A stretch of 64,000 nt of DNA from DYKG01 sp964596185 (GCA_964596185.1 CAZQUE010000001.1:1-64000), one strand, 5' to 3'; positions 44,626-53,968 are shown, counted from the first letter of the stretch. Numbers and translations: made by a program. Notes: generated from the letters alone by a model not told the origin.

Positions 44626-45249
44626 ATGCAGGAAGGTGCGAACTTGGAAATATTGCTTAATGGCAATTCTTTGCCAGTTGAAGGACTTGATAAGGACAGT
44701 CGTTTGTCTGAACTCGTCAGTACCGTGGAAGAGTCGCTCAAAGGCAGTGGTTCAACAATCGTTGACATTCTTGCCGACGGACAAAGCATTTCGCCTGATG
44801 ACAGCAGCAGGCTTGATGAAGCGAGAATACTCGATTTTGAAAAAATAGAACTGGTCAGTGCCACGGCACAGCAGATGGTTGAACTTGCCGTCCAGGATGG
44901 CGGCGAGGGTCTTGAGCATCTTGAGGAAATGGCCGTCGAAATTGCCGGAGAGTTACGGGTCGGACGTATTAAAGATGCAATGGATCAATATCTTGGGCTT
45001 ATCGATGGTATTGAATGGTTTTCAACCATGCTCAAGAACGCTGATAGGGCTTTTGCATCGGTTATGGCCGAATCTTCTCTTGAATCGGATCGACAAAATT
45101 TGATCAGTCGACTGGCTGAACAGACCCAGGCTATTCAAAGCGCCCAGGAGGGCGAAGACTGGGTTGGCCTGGCAGATATCCTCGAATATGAATTTCCTGA
45201 GCTTTTTCAGGATGGCAGGAAATTATTTGAAAGGTTGCTGGAAAACTGA
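44626..45249 (+). CDS. Unknown protein between fliD and maf
   Basis: The protein has 207 aa from the ATG at 44626. A TTG at 44644 with GGAAGG 7 bases upstream is an equally good start and gives 201 aa. Residues 1-75 look like a small beta-grasp-type domain (ILLNGNSLPVEGLDKDSRLSELV; VDILADGQSISPDDSS). The rest is helical and acidic (LAVQDGGEGLEHLEEMAVEIAGELRVGRIKDAMDQYLGLI). I know no family. It overlaps the maf start (TGATG), so it is translationally coupled to the flagellin modification gene. A flagellar assembly or chaperone role is inferred from context. Confidence 0.72.
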   Translation: MQEGANLEILLNGNSLPVEGLDKDSRLSELVSTVEESLKGSGSTIVDILADGQSISPDDSSRLDEARILDFEKIELVSATAQQMVELAVQDGGEGLEHLEEMAVEIAGELRVGRIKDAMDQYLGLIDGIEWFSTMLKNADRAFASVMAESSLESDRQNLISRLAEQTQAIQSAQEGEDWVGLADILEYEFPELFQDGRKLFERLLEN

Positions 45250-47192
45250 TGAATGAAACCGTTTTAACGAGTAATCTCAGTTTGCTGAAACGCCATCCGG
45301 CTTTGAGCAGCGTGGTTTCGCAATGGCAAAAAACTGGTTGCGAAAAAGATTACCTGTTAGAAATGGCAAAATCAGGGATTCCAACATTGATTGTTAAGCC
45401 TGAGGGAGGAAAACCCATAGGTTATCACAGTCGATATGATCCGGTTAAAGAGGCTGAAAAGCAGATCGATGCTGCCTACGATGGCCAGACGCATATTCTG
45501 CTTCTGGGATTCGGCCTTGGGTATATGACAGAAGCTTTGTTGAAGAGAATGCCAACCACCGTGAGCGGACCGCAGATTTTTGTGGTTGAGCCCGATATTG
45601 GTGTTTTTAACAGCGCTCTCAGATCCCGTGATTTGAAAGATTTGCTTGCCAGCCCTCGTATTGCCTGGTGTGTCGGCATGACGCCAGATCAGATCGGTGA
45701 CTTCTGGAATACAAACCTGGATTGGACCGTTCTGGACAAATTGGCCATCATCGATCATCCGCCGAGTATGGCGCGATTCAAATCGATATTTGCCAGAGTT
45801 GTCGAAAAAATCAGGTATCTTTGCAACCGCTCGAAAGGCAATCTGGTTACCTTAATGCATGCCGGGTTTGAATTTCATTCGAATAACTTTGCCAATCTGG
45901 CTGAAAGCTTTGTTTTGCCAGGTATTGGCAGATTGTTTGGCAAATTTGCTGGTATTCCGGCAATCATTGTTGCTGCAGGCCCTTCTCTTGACAAAAATAT
46001 GCATTTGCTGAAGAAAGTTAAGGGAAAATTCCCTATTCTTGCTGTGGATACCGCTTTCCGGCAGTTAATTGCCAACGGTATCAAGCCAGACATTGTTTGT
46101 GCGGCCGATCCATCTTATGAAAACTCTCTTGATTTTGTCGGGGTAGAAGACGTTGACGAGGTGGTGCTTGCGCTAGAGCCAATGACACATCCCGATATAT
46201 ACGCCAGTTTTACTGGCCCCCGTATGCTAATGACTTTTGGTGGCGGTCTTTACCCAATTTTTGAGTCTTATCGTGAGCCGGTGGGAAAATTGGTGTGTTG
46301 GGGTTCTATTGCTACCACAGTTTTTGATTTGGCCAAAAATCTGGGTGCCGATCCTTTGGTGTTCATTGGTCTCGACCTTTCTTTCGCAGATGGGCGCATG
46401 CATGCGCGTGGCTCATATTCAGACGATATGCTTTATGAAAAGGTCAACGCCTATAATTCGATCGAGCATGAAACTGCCGACTACATACTCACTCGCGGCA
46501 CCTATAAGTTTTCCAGACCTGATGGTATGATTCTTTATACCGATCAGAACATGAAGCTATACAAGGACTGGTTTGAAGATCAGTTTCGTCAGATCGACCG
46601 TCAGGTTATCAATGCAACCGAAGGCGGAATCGTCGATCGCTATGTGGATCGGCTCAGTCTTGAGCAGGTAATTGAAAAATATGCCGATCGAACGGTCGAT
46701 ATTGCTGGGATTATTGCAGAAGCTTTGAAAAAACCGGTCGAGGCTGATGTTGGTGCCCTATTCGACCGATTGAATTTTATTAGAAAAAAAATCAGCAAGA
46801 ATGAAAGTCTGATGCGGCGATCTGTGGCGGTTTCGAAAAAGTTGTTGCAAAACCTTGGTAATGCATTGCCAGCAAAGCTGACTGGCACTGCGCATGCAGA
46901 ATTTTATGACATTCTCAAGAGTCATGACGATTTGTGCAGCGACAAAGAGCTTTTTCCCTGGCTATCGATTCATCAGGCCAAGTTTATTACCCGCCACATA
47001 ATGGAATTGAATAATCTCAGAGTAAACAGCGAGGCGACCGTTGCTGACTGGTTGAATGAGACTGGAGCTTTCTTTGCCGCTCTTGACAGATTTCACCAGT
47101 ATCAGTTGCCGTTGCTTGATAAAACGCTGGAATCGCTAGATAAGGCAGGCAGAGCAAACAAACAATTCATTGGGGGAGAATCGAAAAGATGA
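45249..47192 (+). CDS. maf: Maf-type flagellin glycosyltransferase (DUF115 family)
   Basis: The protein has 647 aa. The core (IIVAAGPSLDKNMHLLKKVKGKFPILAVDTAFRQLIANGIKPDIVCAADPS) is the hallmark of the motility-associated factor / DUF115 family. The following VFIGLDLSFADGRMHARGSY is also conserved. Maf proteins transfer nonulosonic acid sugars (pseudaminic or legionaminic type) onto flagellin before export. The gene lies between the unknown gene and fliS and overlaps fliS by four bases, so the six flagellins here are probably glycosylated. No nonulosonate synthesis genes are visible in the window. Confidence 0.88.
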   Translation: MNETVLTSNLSLLKRHPALSSVVSQWQKTGCEKDYLLEMAKSGIPTLIVKPEGGKPIGYHSRYDPVKEAEKQIDAAYDGQTHILLLGFGLGYMTEALLKRMPTTVSGPQIFVVEPDIGVFNSALRSRDLKDLLASPRIAWCVGMTPDQIGDFWNTNLDWTVLDKLAIIDHPPSMARFKSIFARVVEKIRYLCNRSKGNLVTLMHAGFEFHSNNFANLAESFVLPGIGRLFGKFAGIPAIIVAAGPSLDKNMHLLKKVKGKFPILAVDTAFRQLIANGIKPDIVCAADPSYENSLDFVGVEDVDEVVLALEPMTHPDIYASFTGPRMLMTFGGGLYPIFESYREPVGKLVCWGSIATTVFDLAKNLGADPLVFIGLDLSFADGRMHARGSYSDDMLYEKVNAYNSIEHETADYILTRGTYKFSRPDGMILYTDQNMKLYKDWFEDQFRQIDRQVINATEGGIVDRYVDRLSLEQVIEKYADRTVDIAGIIAEALKKPVEADVGALFDRLNFIRKKISKNESLMRRSVAVSKKLLQNLGNALPAKLTGTAHAEFYDILKSHDDLCSDKELFPWLSIHQAKFITRHIMELNNLRVNSEATVADWLNETGAFFAALDRFHQYQLPLLDKTLESLDKAGRANKQFIGGESKR

Positions 47193-47617
47193 ACAACCCT
47201 TACAATCAAAATGCTGCCTATCGAAAGACTCAAATTGAAACCGCCTCACCTGAGGCACTGATTTTGATGCTCTATGATGGAGCGATAAGGTTTATCGGTC
47301 AGGCTGAAATAGCCTTTGAGGAAAAGAACATCGAGCAGATCAGCAATCTGTTGTTGAGAATACAGGCAATTTTTACCGAGTTGTTGACTGCTCTGGACAA
47401 GGATAAGGGCGGAGAAATCGCTGTAAACCTCGAAAGATTATATGTGTTCTTTCTTGAACAACTCAGCGAAGCCAATGTGAAAAAAGAAGTTAAGTATCTG
47501 CTTGAAATTAAGCCGTTGATTATCGACTTGCGTAATACCTGGGAGCAGGCGATGCAGAAACATCAGAACTCTGCACCGGCAGCTCCACCGCGCCCACGCT
47601 TGAATGTGGCAGTATAA
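47189..47617 (+). CDS. fliS: Flagellin export chaperone FliS
   Basis: The protein has 142 aa. The start NNPYNQNAAYRKTQIETASPEALILMLYDGAIRFI is typical of FliS. FliS binds the flagellin C-terminus and prevents early polymerisation. The C-terminal tail is Pro-rich (APAAPPRPRLN). Its start overlaps the maf stop (ATGA). It serves the flagellins encoded upstream. Confidence 0.94.
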   Translation: MNNPYNQNAAYRKTQIETASPEALILMLYDGAIRFIGQAEIAFEEKNIEQISNLLLRIQAIFTELLTALDKDKGGEIAVNLERLYVFFLEQLSEANVKKEVKYLLEIKPLIIDLRNTWEQAMQKHQNSAPAAPPRPRLNVAV

Positions 47618-47638
47618 CAGGACAGGGAGGTGATTGCT

Positions 47639-47818
47639 TTGTCTGGTGTAAACTGTGCTACCAGTAGTTCTGCGGTTGCTGACCTGATGAAAATTCTTGA
47701 AACCAGTCAACAGGCGAACCTTGATATGGCTAAAAAAATTATCAAAGTTGCCAACGCTGCTCAAGTTTCTCAGGCAGAAGCAACAGGATTAGGTCAGGTG
47801 CTGGATCTCTACGCCTGA
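47639..47818 (+). CDS. Small putative motility protein (YjfB-like)
   Basis: The protein has 59 aa from the TTG at 47639, which has GGGAGG 8 bases upstream; a GTG at 47630 is too close to that site. The sequence is Ala/Gln/Ser-rich and helical (VADLMKILETSQQANLDMAKKIIKVANAAQVSQA). Size and pattern recall YjfB-type putative motility proteins, but the match is loose. It follows fliS and ends the cluster before a terminator. Confidence 0.55.
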   Translation: MSGVNCATSSSAVADLMKILETSQQANLDMAKKIIKVANAAQVSQAEATGLGQVLDLYA

Positions 47819-47835
47819 ACTTTTCCCGGGTCCTG

Positions 47836-47874
47836 AAAAAGAGAAAGATCAGAAATGATTTTTCTCTTTTTTTT
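47836..47874 (+). terminator. Intrinsic terminator after the flagellar cluster
   Basis: AAAAAGAGAAAGATCA pairs with TGATTTTTCTCTTTTT around a GAAA loop and runs into a long T-tract. Confidence 0.88.
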
Positions 47875-47938
47875 ATGCGGCGATTCTTGTAACATAAGCG
47901 GAAACAGCTAAGTCGGAGGTCGCATCATCGCTACCGGA

Positions 47939-49588
47939 ATGATTCTTTTTGTGAGTGGTCTGCAAAATCTTTATCGCTCACCAACAGATTATGATACAGA
48001 AGTTTGCGACGGGCAAAACCTTGTTGAAATTCTTTGGCAAAGATTCAGCCAGGCTCAGGTAATTTCTGAAATCAGCCTGGTATTACCTTCAAATATGGCC
48101 GGTTCGCTAATCGCTGAGAGTGCTAAAAGGCTTGGTTTGCCCATTTTTTTGTTTGACGAAAAAAAAGTTGAGGAGAAACCCCTGGCCCTTAGGCAACAGA
48201 GATGGAATCTTGAGGATGATAGTGGTTGCGAAGAGTGGGTGGGTGCAGCTTTGCTCGAGCCGATTACTCAGTTTAAATGGTCGGAAGTGATTCTGCTGCC
48301 GCTGGAGAATCTTCTGGTTGAGCCAGAGTCTGTGCGGCAAAGTTTACAGCTTTTTGACCAGGAGAGCTTTGAAGTCTGTTTTTCGGCAGATCGGCAAACC
48401 GGAGCAAACTGGACCATTTTCAGTAGCGAAGTTTTACGGGCTATGATGCTGAATCACGAGGATTTAATGTGGGCGAGGGGCGGTCTTGCCTGGGCGGTCC
48501 GCAAACCCTTGTACCCTTTCAAACTTGGATTTTTCCATTGCCCGAGAACCAGGCCGACTTTTAGCTGTGATTTGCGCTTTAACTCGCTGCGAAATCGCAG
48601 TGTGTTTGCGCAATCGGACAACAAGGATTTTGACAAGAAAAGCTTTAATTATGCAGATTGGCTTTCAGGCTCAGGATGGGAAAAATATTACACTGACTTT
48701 GCCCCGGCCAATGTTATTATTGAACCTTCTGCGGTTTGTCGAGCGGCTTGTAGTTGTTGCCCCCATCCTGGATTGCAGAGACGGCAGGGCATGATGACCA
48801 GTGAAACTTTCAGGCTGCTTCTAGCTGGTCTGGAGCATCGCGAAGAATTCCGCTTCATTTTCTCAGGTTTTGGCGAGCCATTGTTGAATCCTGCTTTGCC
48901 TGGAATGATCGAGCTTGTGGCGGACTGCTCAACGATGTTGATAACTTCGTTGCAGCAGCTGCCTGCGGCGGATTTTCCCCTTTCGGCGGTGGATCAGCTT
49001 CGAATAAGTGTTGATGCACTTGAAGAAACCTCTTTTTCCCAATTGCGAAAAGGCTGTAACTGGAAAAATGTAGAAAAATTCATTGCTGATATAGCAGCTG
49101 GCAAAATTGAAGGTAAAGATATTTTACCCGAGATTGGCGTGACTATGTTGAGAAGTCGCCATAACGAAGGTCTGGTTTTTCAATTTTTACAGTATTGGAA
49201 AAAAGTTGCTCGGCCAGTGTTTAATGAATGGTTTTTCAAGTGGCCATTTGATCGGCCCGATGACAAAATGCAATGGTATCAGATTCTTGGCGAAAATACC
49301 TTCTTGGGTGCCGTAGAAAAGACTACTTCAATAGATTATGTCCCAGTCAAGCGTCGCCCATGTCGGCACGCCTTGTTAACCGCGACGATTCTCTGGGATG
49401 GCTCGGTAACCCTTTGCCCTTATGATGTCGAAGGGAAGATGGTTGTGGGAAACGTAAAAACGCAGTCTTTTATTGACATCTGGCGTAGTGAGCGGTCGCA
49501 GGCCTTCAGAGCCGCTCATCTTAATCTTGATTTTGCCGGTGCTTCTGAGTTTTGTGGCGTATGCCGTGATTGGTATCACAATATCTGA
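47939..49588 (+). CDS. Radical SAM/SPASM enzyme fused to a degenerate SpsF-like nucleotidyltransferase domain
   Basis: The protein has 549 aa. Residues 1-200 resemble SpsF/NeuA-type cytidylyltransferases (GQNLVEILWQRFSQAQVISEISLVLPS; KRLGLPIFLFDE) but lack the usual Arg/Lys-rich nucleotide loop near the N-terminus. Residues about 255-440 are a radical SAM domain with the cluster Cys C267, C271 and C274 (CRAACSCC) and SGFGEP. The C-terminus is a SPASM-type Cys cluster (ILWDGSVTLCPYDVEGK; FCGVCRDW). Such proteins occur in surface-glycan and flagellar modification loci. The substrate is unknown. The nearest ribosome-like GGAGG is 19 bases upstream of the ATG. Confidence 0.78.
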   Translation: MILFVSGLQNLYRSPTDYDTEVCDGQNLVEILWQRFSQAQVISEISLVLPSNMAGSLIAESAKRLGLPIFLFDEKKVEEKPLALRQQRWNLEDDSGCEEWVGAALLEPITQFKWSEVILLPLENLLVEPESVRQSLQLFDQESFEVCFSADRQTGANWTIFSSEVLRAMMLNHEDLMWARGGLAWAVRKPLYPFKLGFFHCPRTRPTFSCDLRFNSLRNRSVFAQSDNKDFDKKSFNYADWLSGSGWEKYYTDFAPANVIIEPSAVCRAACSCCPHPGLQRRQGMMTSETFRLLLAGLEHREEFRFIFSGFGEPLLNPALPGMIELVADCSTMLITSLQQLPAADFPLSAVDQLRISVDALEETSFSQLRKGCNWKNVEKFIADIAAGKIEGKDILPEIGVTMLRSRHNEGLVFQFLQYWKKVARPVFNEWFFKWPFDRPDDKMQWYQILGENTFLGAVEKTTSIDYVPVKRRPCRHALLTATILWDGSVTLCPYDVEGKMVVGNVKTQSFIDIWRSERSQAFRAAHLNLDFAGASEFCGVCRDWYHNI

Positions 49589-49727
49589 TGAGTTTAGCGA
49601 AACTGAAATTCTTGGTGATGTCTCAAATTCCAGGAACAAAGGGAACTAAGGAAAAAGCGGAAGCTTTAATTGCTTTTGCCTGAAGCGCTTTGTTCAGAAG
49701 AATATGGTTTTATGTATGGAGGTTTGA

Positions 49728-50048
49728 GTGAATAAGAGCAAATGCGAACCATGCAGCTCATTTATGTCTAAGTTGAGTCCTGTTGAGTGTGAAAAGTATA
49801 TTAAAGACCTACCAGAATGGGGACTGAATGATGATTCTACAGAGATAGGCCGAAGGTTCTCATTCAAAAATTTTGTCGAAGCCATGGCTTTTGCCACAAA
49901 GGTTGGTAAGTTGGCTGAAGAAAAGGGACACCACCCTGTTTTAACGGTTGGTTGGGGTTTTTGTAAGGTCAGGTTCAAAACCTCAAAAATCGGTGGATTG
50001 CACAAAAATGATTTTGAAATGGCTGCGCTGGTCGAAGAACTAGTTTAG
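49728..50048 (+). CDS. phhB: Pterin-4-alpha-carbinolamine dehydratase
   Basis: The protein has 106 aa and a GTG start with GGAGG upstream. The active-site motif is KGHHPVLTVGWGFCKVRF and the following GGLHKNDFEMA is conserved. The family dehydrates 4a-hydroxytetrahydropterin for aromatic amino acid hydroxylases; in bacteria without these enzymes it may act in molybdopterin or folate chemistry. No hydroxylase is visible nearby, so the local role is unclear. Confidence 0.88.
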   Translation: MNKSKCEPCSSFMSKLSPVECEKYIKDLPEWGLNDDSTEIGRRFSFKNFVEAMAFATKVGKLAEEKGHHPVLTVGWGFCKVRFKTSKIGGLHKNDFEMAALVEELV

Positions 50049-50151
50049 CTGAGAGAATTTTTTGGTTGATTTACAAGGCTGAATTGCTGAGTTATAGTTA
50101 AGTTGCTTTATTTTAACTCTTGTGTCTAAAAAATAACAAAAGGGTAGCAAA

Positions 50152-50382
50152 ATGGTTAATCTTAAGGATGTCTTTTTTAAGGCTTTTGCCTGTGAAGATA
50201 TTAAAGAAAGTTTTTCTTCGGCAGATATTGCAGGCTGGGATTCATTCTCTCATTTGAAATTGGTTATGTTGCTTGAGGAAGAATGCAAGATTTCTTTAAC
50301 AACTGATGAAGTTGTCGGCATAAAATGTGTTCAAGATGTGATGTCTTTGCTCGAAAAAAAGAATATTAATTATTCTTTTTAA
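50152..50382 (+). CDS. Acyl carrier protein
   Basis: The protein has 76 aa. The phosphopantetheine site is in GWDSFSHLKLVMLLEEE; the Ser after Asp (DSF) would carry the prosthetic arm. It is not part of a fatty acid operon. It heads a four-gene unit with an AAC(3)-like enzyme, a methyltransferase and an FkbH-like protein, a setting seen in natural-product and glycan acylation loci, so it probably carries a special acyl or glyceryl unit. Confidence 0.85.
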   Translation: MVNLKDVFFKAFACEDIKESFSSADIAGWDSFSHLKLVMLLEEECKISLTTDEVVGIKCVQDVMSLLEKKNINYSF

Positions 50383-50405
50383 TCCTGACCAAATTAAACC
50401 AATTT

Positions 50406-51293
50406 ATGGCATTTTCAAAAGAAGACATTCTAAATACATTTGCGGCAGCAGGACTTAAATCCGGCGATTGCGTTTATGTGCTTGCGGATCTTAGAAAGCC
50501 TGGTATTGTTGCTGGTGCAAGCAACAAAGATGAGCTTTGTCAGATTTACTTTTCTGCTCTTGAGAGTATTGTTGGTTCTTCAGGAACAATTGTAGTGCCT
50601 GCCTTTACCCCTTATATTCTTCGATATGATCTTGATTTTGATCTAAACAATAGCCCTTCAAGTAACGGGGTTTTTTCGGAATATGTAAGACTTCTTGGCA
50701 ATTCCCGGCGTAGTCGGCATCCACTATGTTCTTTCGTTGCCAACGGAAAAGATGCAGATAAAATCTGCATGAATAACAGTCCTCATTCATACGGACTAGA
50801 GACTCCCTTTGATCGCCTATATCATCTGGGTGCGAAGGTGTTGGCGATAGGTCTGAACTCGGGTTGGGCAATGGGAAGTCCTCACCATGTAGAGGTTTTC
50901 CATTGTTCACCTTATAATTACACTAAGGTTCTTTTTAAATCTGTTTTTGAAAATGGGCAATCGGATAACCGGCAATATTTTAGTACCGCTGCTTATAGAG
51001 GGCTTTCATTTCAATACGATCTTTCTCGATGGGCCGAGATGGTTAGAAGAGCTGGAGCTTTAAAGTCTTATTCTCTTGGGAAAGATAAACTTCATGTCTC
51101 TGATTACCGGGTAAACTTTTCTGTCGCTGCTAGAAATTTGGTTAAAGATCCATACTTTTTTCTGACTTCTCCGATATCTTTCACTCGCGGAGAACTTCCT
51201 GCTGATTTGCCCGAAGTTTCAAAAAGTATTCCCCTAAACCTGGCGGGCTTGCCTATAAGCCGTGGCTTTGATGTAAATGGAGATGACAATTAA
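50406..51293 (+). CDS. AAC(3)-like N-acetyltransferase (surface-sugar or metabolite acetylation)
   Basis: The protein has 295 aa. It shows the AAC(3)/antibiotic N-acetyltransferase pattern: GDCVYVLADLRK, GTIVVPAFT, RSRHPLCSFVANG, ETPFDRLYHLGAKVLAIGL and the catalytic HHVEV. The family uses acetyl-CoA to acetylate amino sugars. Many members in glycan loci act on surface sugars rather than antibiotics. Here it is 2 bases before the methyltransferase and 23 bases after the ACP. A resistance role is not supported by the context. Confidence 0.82.
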   Translation: MAFSKEDILNTFAAAGLKSGDCVYVLADLRKPGIVAGASNKDELCQIYFSALESIVGSSGTIVVPAFTPYILRYDLDFDLNNSPSSNGVFSEYVRLLGNSRRSRHPLCSFVANGKDADKICMNNSPHSYGLETPFDRLYHLGAKVLAIGLNSGWAMGSPHHVEVFHCSPYNYTKVLFKSVFENGQSDNRQYFSTAAYRGLSFQYDLSRWAEMVRRAGALKSYSLGKDKLHVSDYRVNFSVAARNLVKDPYFFLTSPISFTRGELPADLPEVSKSIPLNLAGLPISRGFDVNGDDN

Positions 51294-51295
51294 TA

Positions 51296-52216
51296 ATGAA
51301 AAAAAATACTTCTCTGGGGCAATTGCTTTCAATTCTTGAACAAGATTATTCGCCTTTCTACAAGACCGTTGCCAATGTTGCCGCAGAGAAAAAAGACCTT
51401 TTCGAAGAGTTTGGTGTTTTTTCCTGTGATGCTGCTGTAGAAGCTTTTGGTCACCAAATTCTAGCCAAGATTGCCCGAGGTTATGTTTATTTTGTGACCG
51501 ATGTAAATAAAGAACAAATCAAATATTGTTCCCGGGGTCATTATAAGAATAAAACCTATAAAGAAGTTTATGATTCCGTTTATAACAATGATGAATACAT
51601 GGAATTTTATCATTGGGGGGTTTTTGCAACTACCTTTTGCTGGAAACATCATCTTGAGATTTATGAGTTTTTTAAAACTCGTTTTTTGCAAAAATACGCC
51701 AAAGATTGTCGAACCATGGTAGATTTTGGTTCTGGAAGTGGAATATGGAGCTTGAGTAGCGCAAGATTCCTTGAAAAAGTGCAAATGACCGCGATTGACG
51801 TGAGTAAAAGTTCTTTGAAGATCGCTGAAAGTCTAGCGATGGGAAGCAACCTTGCTGAAAGAATTTCATTTCAAGTTGGCGATGCTTTGGCTTTCCATGG
51901 GGAGGATAAATTTTCTGCAGGAGTTTCATGCTTCTTGCTTGAACATCTCGAAAATCCAGGAAAGTTGCTTGAAAACCTGAGTGACAATCTGACTCCCGGT
52001 GCTCCTTGCTTCGTTACTGGCGCGGTCACCGCTGCAGAAATAGATCATATATTTGAATTTAAATCGGAAGCTGAGCTGGTCGAATTGGCTGAGAAAAGCG
52101 GCTTTCGTGTCTGTGAAATTTTTTCTGGGTTTCCGGACAGTTTTTCTCATTCGATGAGGTTTATGCCAAGATCTTTGGCAATGATACTTAAAAAAAAGCA
52201 TACTGAAACATGGTAG
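51296..52216 (+). CDS. SAM-dependent methyltransferase
   Basis: The protein has 306 aa. Motif I is MVDFGSGSGIWSLSSARF, followed by the acidic MTAIDVS and FQVGDALAF, a class I methyltransferase fold. An N-terminal helical region of about 130 residues precedes the fold. It overlaps the FkbH-like start by 7 bases. The substrate is unknown but should belong to the ACP/FkbH product. Confidence 0.82.
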   Translation: MKKNTSLGQLLSILEQDYSPFYKTVANVAAEKKDLFEEFGVFSCDAAVEAFGHQILAKIARGYVYFVTDVNKEQIKYCSRGHYKNKTYKEVYDSVYNNDEYMEFYHWGVFATTFCWKHHLEIYEFFKTRFLQKYAKDCRTMVDFGSGSGIWSLSSARFLEKVQMTAIDVSKSSLKIAESLAMGSNLAERISFQVGDALAFHGEDKFSAGVSCFLLEHLENPGKLLENLSDNLTPGAPCFVTGAVTAAEIDHIFEFKSEAELVELAEKSGFRVCEIFSGFPDSFSHSMRFMPRSLAMILKKKHTETW

Positions 52217-53958
52217 AAGATTTAAATTTGCTAAAGGCCATTCTTGAAGACCGTTTGGCTTTGTTTAGAGTTTCAGAGTTAAAAAACTTGCTGAATGAAT
52301 TTGCTGATGACGATTTTCAATATCGGTCCAAGATTGCTATTCTAACCAATTATACCGCGGATAGTTTGAGTTTGTTGCTAGCTGGGCAATTGATGATGTT
52401 TGGAATAAAGGCAACAAGCTATTGTTGTGGTTATGATCGTTGGTTTGATGAGATAATCGATGAGAACTCCGTGCTTAACAAATTTGAGCCAGACATCGCT
52501 GTTTTGCACATTTCGTTAATTGGGTTAAGTAATTATGGTTGCTGGCGGCCAGAAGAGTTTATTGAAAATCTTTCTATTGGTGTTAAGCGTCTTACTGATC
52601 GATCCGTAAAGGTCTTGTTGGTATTTCCCGAACCTTTAGATGATGAAATAAGGCCGAATACTACCTGGATGCACTGGCGATTTGCGCTTATACAAAAAAT
52701 GTTTGAATTGGCAGATAGCGACTTGGTCGAGATTTTCGACCCGGTTCCATCAATGCTCGAATTTGCAAAAAAGTTTCGGGCGAGCCAATATTGGTTTAGT
52801 GCCAAGCTACCATTTCATCCAGAATTTTTTGGTTTTTTCTCGGTCAATTTGGCCCGTGCATTAAAATCTTTGATTTTCAAACCAATCAAACTGATCGCGG
52901 TAGACCTTGATAATACTCTCTGGGGGGGTATTGTGGGCGAAGATGGGGTTTCTAACCTTGAATTAGATCCATTTTTGCGTGGTGGTGTTTTCATTAGACT
53001 TCAACGCTGGCTAAAGGATTTTGCTGATAAGGGTGGATTGCTTGCTATTCTTTCCAAGAATAATGAAAATGATGTGAGAGAAGTTTTTGAAAAGCGCTCA
53101 GAAATGTTGCTGAAATGGGAGGACTTTGTCGCCAAAAAAGTAGATTGGAATGATAAAGGACAAAACCTTCTAGAAATCGTTTCAGAGTTAAATATTGGTT
53201 TGCAAAGCGTTGCTTTTATTGATGATAGCCCCTTTGAGAGGGACTCTGTCAGACGTAGTTGCCCTGAGGTTTTTGTCGTAGATTTTCAACAGATTGAAAA
53301 TCTTCCCGATTTGCTTAATCGTATGCCTGTGTTTGATCAAATTTTTAGAATATCTGCGGAAGATAAAGACAAAGGGAAAATATATCAGCGGGAATCTTTA
53401 CGTAAAGAACTTGAGAAATCATTTTCTACTCACGAAGAATTTCTAAGGGCTTTGCAGATAACCATTCAACCGCAGCGAATTTGTGCCAAAAATATTAAGA
53501 GAGTTACCGAGCTGGTAAGCAAAACAAATCAGTTCAACTTGACTACACTACGTCTCAATAACACTGAATTGATGAACTTGGCAAATGATGAAAAAAACTA
53601 TGCCTTTTGTTTCAAAACCTCGGATAGGTATGGTGATCATGGAATTACTGCCGTTTTTATTGCTGTACCAGACGATGAAAAAACATATAGAATTCTTGTT
53701 TGGCTTCAAAGCTGCAGAGTTATGGGGCGAGAAATTGAAGCTGGTCATCTGAAACATCTTTGCGATTGGCTTAATCAAAGAAATATTGAGCTTTTAATCG
53801 GTGAATATTTTGCTACTGACAAAAATTTGCCGGTTAAGGATATTTTTGCCAAAATGGGTTTTTTCAAAATCAATTCAGCTGATTCCAGTGCCAGTTTTGG
53901 TCTCAAAGTTCAAGAAAAATCATTTGCACCTTTGCTAAGATTTTCACTGGATGAATGA
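52210..53958 (+). CDS. FkbH-like HAD-family protein
   Basis: The protein has 582 aa, a usual length for the family. Residues about 40-220 are an SGNH-like domain. The HAD core is AVDLDNTLWGG (D232, D234), followed by AFIDDSPFERDSVRR. The C-terminal third is a GNAT-like domain. FkbH proteins load a glyceryl or lactyl-type unit from 1,3-bisphosphoglycerate or a related donor onto an ACP. The ACP gene lies three genes upstream in the same unit. FkbH/ACP pairs are also known from flagellin and capsule modification loci. Confidence 0.88.
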   Translation: MVEDLNLLKAILEDRLALFRVSELKNLLNEFADDDFQYRSKIAILTNYTADSLSLLLAGQLMMFGIKATSYCCGYDRWFDEIIDENSVLNKFEPDIAVLHISLIGLSNYGCWRPEEFIENLSIGVKRLTDRSVKVLLVFPEPLDDEIRPNTTWMHWRFALIQKMFELADSDLVEIFDPVPSMLEFAKKFRASQYWFSAKLPFHPEFFGFFSVNLARALKSLIFKPIKLIAVDLDNTLWGGIVGEDGVSNLELDPFLRGGVFIRLQRWLKDFADKGGLLAILSKNNENDVREVFEKRSEMLLKWEDFVAKKVDWNDKGQNLLEIVSELNIGLQSVAFIDDSPFERDSVRRSCPEVFVVDFQQIENLPDLLNRMPVFDQIFRISAEDKDKGKIYQRESLRKELEKSFSTHEEFLRALQITIQPQRICAKNIKRVTELVSKTNQFNLTTLRLNNTELMNLANDEKNYAFCFKTSDRYGDHGITAVFIAVPDDEKTYRILVWLQSCRVMGREIEAGHLKHLCDWLNQRNIELLIGEYFATDKNLPVKDIFAKMGFFKINSADSSASFGLKVQEKSFAPLLRFSLDE

Positions 53959-53968
53959 TTTAAAATAA

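Noticed and set aside
49588..49683. A 31-codon ORF after the radical SAM gene
   Set aside because: It overlaps the stop as ATGA but has no other support, and its sequence is low-information; it could be chance.
50406..51293. AAC(3)-like gene as an aminoglycoside resistance gene
   Set aside because: It sits in an ACP/FkbH unit without mobile-element signs; the family often acetylates surface sugars.
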